NCBI GenBank assembly: GCA_958349075.1
Contig: CATWBR010000013.1
Span: forward strand, 1-23,294
Direction of reading: 5' to 3'
Source: an uncultured Clostridium sp.
GTDB taxonomy: Bacteria > Bacillota > Clostridia > Lachnospirales > Lachnospiraceae
Length of the DNA stretch: 23,294 nucleotides
The notes under the pieces were generated by a model. It was not told the DNA's origin, ran no database searches, and saw only the letters and a list, made by a program, of their open reading frames with translations. Of this stretch, positions 23,256 to 23,294 are shown piece after piece; within the stretch, counting starts at the first letter, position 1, and each line of letters opens with the position of its first letter. Both the position numbers and the translations under genes were made by a program.

Positions 23256-23294
23256 TGTTTCCTCCAAAAAAGCGTATAATCGTTTGTATTATAA

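Noticed and set aside
1..23294. CRISPR arrays, tRNA or rRNA genes, integrases, transposases and defence genes
   Set aside because: No regularly spaced repeats, cloverleaf-like sequences or proteins of these classes were seen in any frame.

Overview
The window looks like a chromosomal segment of an anaerobic Clostridia species, most likely a Lachnospiraceae gut bacterium of the Enterocloster / [Clostridium] symbiosum type. This is inferred from strong AGGAGG ribosome-binding sites, the mix of Na+-coupled transporters, CoA-transferase and flavodiiron protein, a sigma-54 activator next to amino-acid genes, and a hairpin-rich intergenic repeat at about 2280-2465. No rRNA, tRNA, CRISPR array, transposase or phage gene was seen.

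Left part (1-10300): a cupin-type XRE regulator (+) is followed by a convergent single gene for an archaeal-type ornithine cyclodeaminase (TIGR00300-like). Next, on the minus strand, comes a six-gene catabolic operon read from 9003 down to 2586: enolase-superfamily (MR-type) enzyme, SSS Na+/solute symporter, PLP-dependent D-cysteine desulfhydrase/ACC deaminase-like enzyme, nitroreductase-family flavoprotein, crotonase-family enzyme, and a 4-hydroxybutyrate-CoA-transferase-like enzyme. It ends at a clear terminator (2484-2531). A divergent LysR regulator (9277-10173) shares its promoter region and is the likely controller. The gene set suggests uptake of an amino or hydroxy acid, rearrangement and deamination, CoA activation and further conversion; the substrate is not identifiable from sequence.

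Middle part (10300-16900): a stand-alone flavodiiron protein (+) converges on a two-gene minus-strand unit, a second PLP enzyme of the same family plus an NhaC-family antiporter. This unit is preceded by an essentially perfect sigma-54 promoter (14221-14236). Immediately upstream lies a sigma-54 activator with PAS, AAA+ (GAFTGA intact) and an atypical winged-helix C-terminus, which probably drives it. An AraC-type regulator with a GyrI-like effector domain follows (17772-16894).

Right part (17870-23294): a minus-strand cell-surface polysaccharide cluster enters from beyond the window. It encodes a Wzt-like ABC ATPase with a carbohydrate-binding C-terminal domain, a methyltransferase-like protein, and a 1039-residue protein that joins a kinase-like N-terminal domain, a coiled coil, a GT2 and a GT4 glycosyltransferase. 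The partner permease should lie just beyond position 23294.

The strongest leads for something undescribed are the six-gene operon with several altered active-site positions, the pair of unusual PLP enzymes each coupled to a cation-dependent transporter under different regulators, the sigma-54 switch, and the kinase-like/GT2/GT4 fusion.
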